64,000 bases of DNA, taken from Cellulosimicrobium funkei (lineage in GTDB: Bacteria > Actinomycetota > Actinomycetes > Actinomycetales > Cellulomonadaceae). Numbering within the stretch: the stretch's first letter is position 1; the number at the start of each line of letters is the position of its first letter. The DNA lies in NCBI RefSeq assembly GCF_001019615.1, contig NZ_JNBQ01000017.1:1-64000 (forward strand). Direction: 5' to 3'. The position numbers were made by a program, and so were the translations under genes. Under the pieces are notes generated by a model. It saw only the letters and a list, made by a program, of their open reading frames with translations, did no database searches and was not told the origin of the DNA. Positions 62,705-64,000 of the stretch are shown here, piece after piece.

Positions 62705-64000
62705 TCAGCCGACCGCGCGGAACGGGCCCCACGAGCCGGCGCCCGGCTCCTGCCCGCGCGACCACCACTGCGCCACCCACACCGCGCCGTCGTGCACGAC
62801 CGCGTCGCCGGCCCGGAACACGCGCGTCGGGGTCCAGACCGGCGCGCCGCGCTCGTCGGTGGCGAGCTCCTCCCACGGACCCCACGCCGAGCCCGGGATC
62901 GTTCCCCGCGCGTACCACTGAGCGCGGAACACCGCGCCGTCGTGGACGACGACGTCGCCCGCGCCGTACGTCGCGGTCGGGTCGTAGGCCGGGGCGTCGA
63001 CCGGGCCGAGACGACCCGCGCCCGCCGACGACCGCACGATCGCAGGCACGGCCCACGTCGGGTCGATGCTCCCGTGCAGCGTCGGCGTCCAGCGCGCCTC
63101 GTCGGCGAGCCGGTCCGCCTCTCCCACCGAGGCGTTGTAGGCCGCGAGGAGGTCGACGGGCTCGCCGTTGACGGTCGAGCCCGTCTCGAAGAGCCGCTCG
63201 CCCTTGTACCGGCCGATGATCCGCGCCGGGTCGACGCCCGGGGCGAGCTCGAACGCGTTGTTCTCGGCGTAGATGCTCGAGTCGACGCCCGCGCCCCAGT
63301 AGTACTGGAAGATGCCCTCGCGCGACTGCTCGTACAGCTCGTTGTAGACGTGCACGTCGCCGAAGCGCACGCGCGGGGCGCGCTGGCCGACGTCGGTCCA
63401 CCGGTTGTGGTGGTACGTCACCTTGTGCTTGCCCGCGTCCTGGGTGCGGCTGTCCGAGGAGCCGAGGATCGCCGTCTTGTCGTGGTCGGAGAAGTGGTTG
63501 TACGAGACGGTCACGTGGTCCGAGCCGTGCGTGATGTCGAGCAGCCCGTCGTGGATCTCGTACGGGCGGCCGAACACGGTGGGCAGCGACGAGGGCGGGT
63601 GCTCGCCGTCGTCGAACGTGCTGTGGTCCACCCACACGTTCTCCGACGTCCACACCGACACGTTGTCGTACGCCGAGTTCCAGTTGCCGGCGTCGCCGTC
63701 GCCCGGGTCCCACGCGGGGAAGCAGTCGCGCGCGTCGGAGAACGTGACGTTGCGGACGATGACGTTGCGCGCGTCGCGGATCCGCAGGCTCGCGCCCACG
63801 ACCTGCGCGTCCGCGCCCAGGCCGACGATCGTCACGTTCGACCCCACGTGCTGGAGCGTGCGCGTCGCCTGCTCCGCGGCGGCGACCACGCGCGCGTCCT
63901 CGAGCGGACCGGCCGGGTCCACCCAGCCGTACGTCGCGGGGTCGTAGGCCGCGACGTAGTCGTCCATCGAGAACGGGACGTCGCTCCCCGCGACGGGGAC
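62705..64000 (-). CDS. Secreted pectate lyase (PL1) with two CBM5/12 modules, 5' end outside window
   Basis: The frame continues past base 64000, so the N-terminus and signal peptide are missing and 431 residues are visible. NVTIVGLG, NVIVRNVTF, DGLLDITHGSDHVTVSYNHFSDHDKT (calcium-binding Asp) and RAPRVRFGDVHVYNEL (catalytic Arg) define a PL1 parallel beta-helix pectate lyase. Two C-terminal repeats, ATYGAGDVVVHDGAVFRAQWYARGTIPG and RVFRAGDAVVHDGAVWVAQWWSRGQEPG, are CBM5/12 modules that bind chitin or cellulose. The pairing suggests a plant-cell-wall-degrading lifestyle. Confidence 0.93.
   Translation of the reverse strand, partial: VPVAGSDVPFSMDDYVAAYDPATYGWVDPAGPLEDARVVAAAEQATRTLQHVGSNVTIVGLGADAQVVGASLRIRDARNVIVRNVTFSDARDCFPAWDPGDGDAGNWNSAYDNVSVWTSENVWVDHSTFDDGEHPPSSLPTVFGRPYEIHDGLLDITHGSDHVTVSYNHFSDHDKTAILGSSDSRTQDAGKHKVTYHHNRWTDVGQRAPRVRFGDVHVYNELYEQSREGIFQYYWGAGVDSSIYAENNAFELAPGVDPARIIGRYKGERLFETGSTVNGEPVDLLAAYNASVGEADRLADEARWTPTLHGSIDPTWAVPAIVRSSAGAGRLGPVDAPAYDPTATYGAGDVVVHDGAVFRAQWYARGTIPGSAWGPWEELATDERGAPVWTPTRVFRAGDAVVHDGAVWVAQWWSRGQEPGAGSWGPFRAVG

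Overview
The window is chromosomal DNA of a very high-GC actinobacterium. The markers are RbpA, the PafB/PafC pair beside tatA/tatC, a HelY-type helicase, a Ppm1 mannosyltransferase overlapping Lnt, IdeR/DmdR-type iron boxes, and many leaderless promoters (TANNNT, then 6-7 nt, then the start codon). A plant-polymer pectate lyase with chitin/cellulose-type binding modules, an encapsulin and a desferrioxamine-type cluster fit Micrococcales of the Cellulomonadaceae/Promicromonosporaceae kind. The genus is an inference. No rRNA, tRNA, CRISPR array, IS element or clear prophage was seen.

Layout. 0-5.3 kb holds small housekeeping genes and an LLM-flavin monooxygenase/FMN reductase pair under a palindromic operator. 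5.5-6.0 kb is rbpA with a sigma-R/SigH-type promoter. 6.1-19.6 kb is a conserved actinobacterial core: ppm1-lnt, an amidohydrolase, helY, a frameshifted lipid kinase, tatC-tatA, pafC-pafB and a frameshifted DUF3866 gene. 19.6-23.9 kb is a DUF4129-MoxR-DUF58 operon in which every junction overlaps by 4 bp. 24-33 kb has dps, a VOC gene and a degenerate tyrosine recombinase associated with 15-bp direct repeats, argG with an ARG-box-like operator, yigZ, UGPase, a lipase-maturation-factor-like gene and a YciO/Sua5 gene. 32-34 kb is a divergent LysR/threonine dehydratase pair. 34.1-36.1 kb is a DyP peroxidase-encapsulin nanocompartment. 36.2-39.9 kb is a type III PKS, methyltransferase, FAD oxidoreductase and UbiA cluster. 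40.4-48.9 kb is a five-gene hydroxamate-siderophore operon (desA, desB, a desC-desD fusion, a penicillin-acylase-like gene and an extra acyltransferase) behind an iron box. 49.1-53.7 kb is an unusual redox/signalling operon: a receiver domain fused to a thioredoxin-reductase-like flavoprotein, a cNMP-binding histidine-kinase-like protein, and LtrA. 53.7-54.5 kb is an HNH endonuclease behind a structured leader with a 16-residue upstream reading frame. 54.7-58.0 kb has a nuclease/phosphatase, a kinase, a DHFR-like reductase and an AraC regulator. 58.1-61.0 kb is an iron-box-controlled siderophore-uptake pair, one member being a siderophore-interacting reductase fused to an O-methyltransferase-like domain. 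The window ends in a truncated pectate lyase.

How it fits together. Iron and redox handling recur: siderophore synthesis, siderophore capture and release, Dps, DyP-encapsulin, flavin reductases, and a flavin-linked sensor system. Two iron boxes tie synthesis (desA) and uptake (the binding protein) to one regulator. Four single-base frameshifts (two in the lipid kinase, one in DUF3866, one in the acylase) break otherwise well-conserved genes. One is in a G7 run and one in a short G run, so base-calling errors must be excluded before these genes are called dead.

Best leads. These are the uORF/alternating-hairpin leader before the HNH gene, the receiver-flavoprotein/cNMP-kinase/LtrA operon, the SIP-O-methyltransferase-like fusion, the acylase-containing des operon, and the 15-bp repeats around the VOC/recombinase-like pair.
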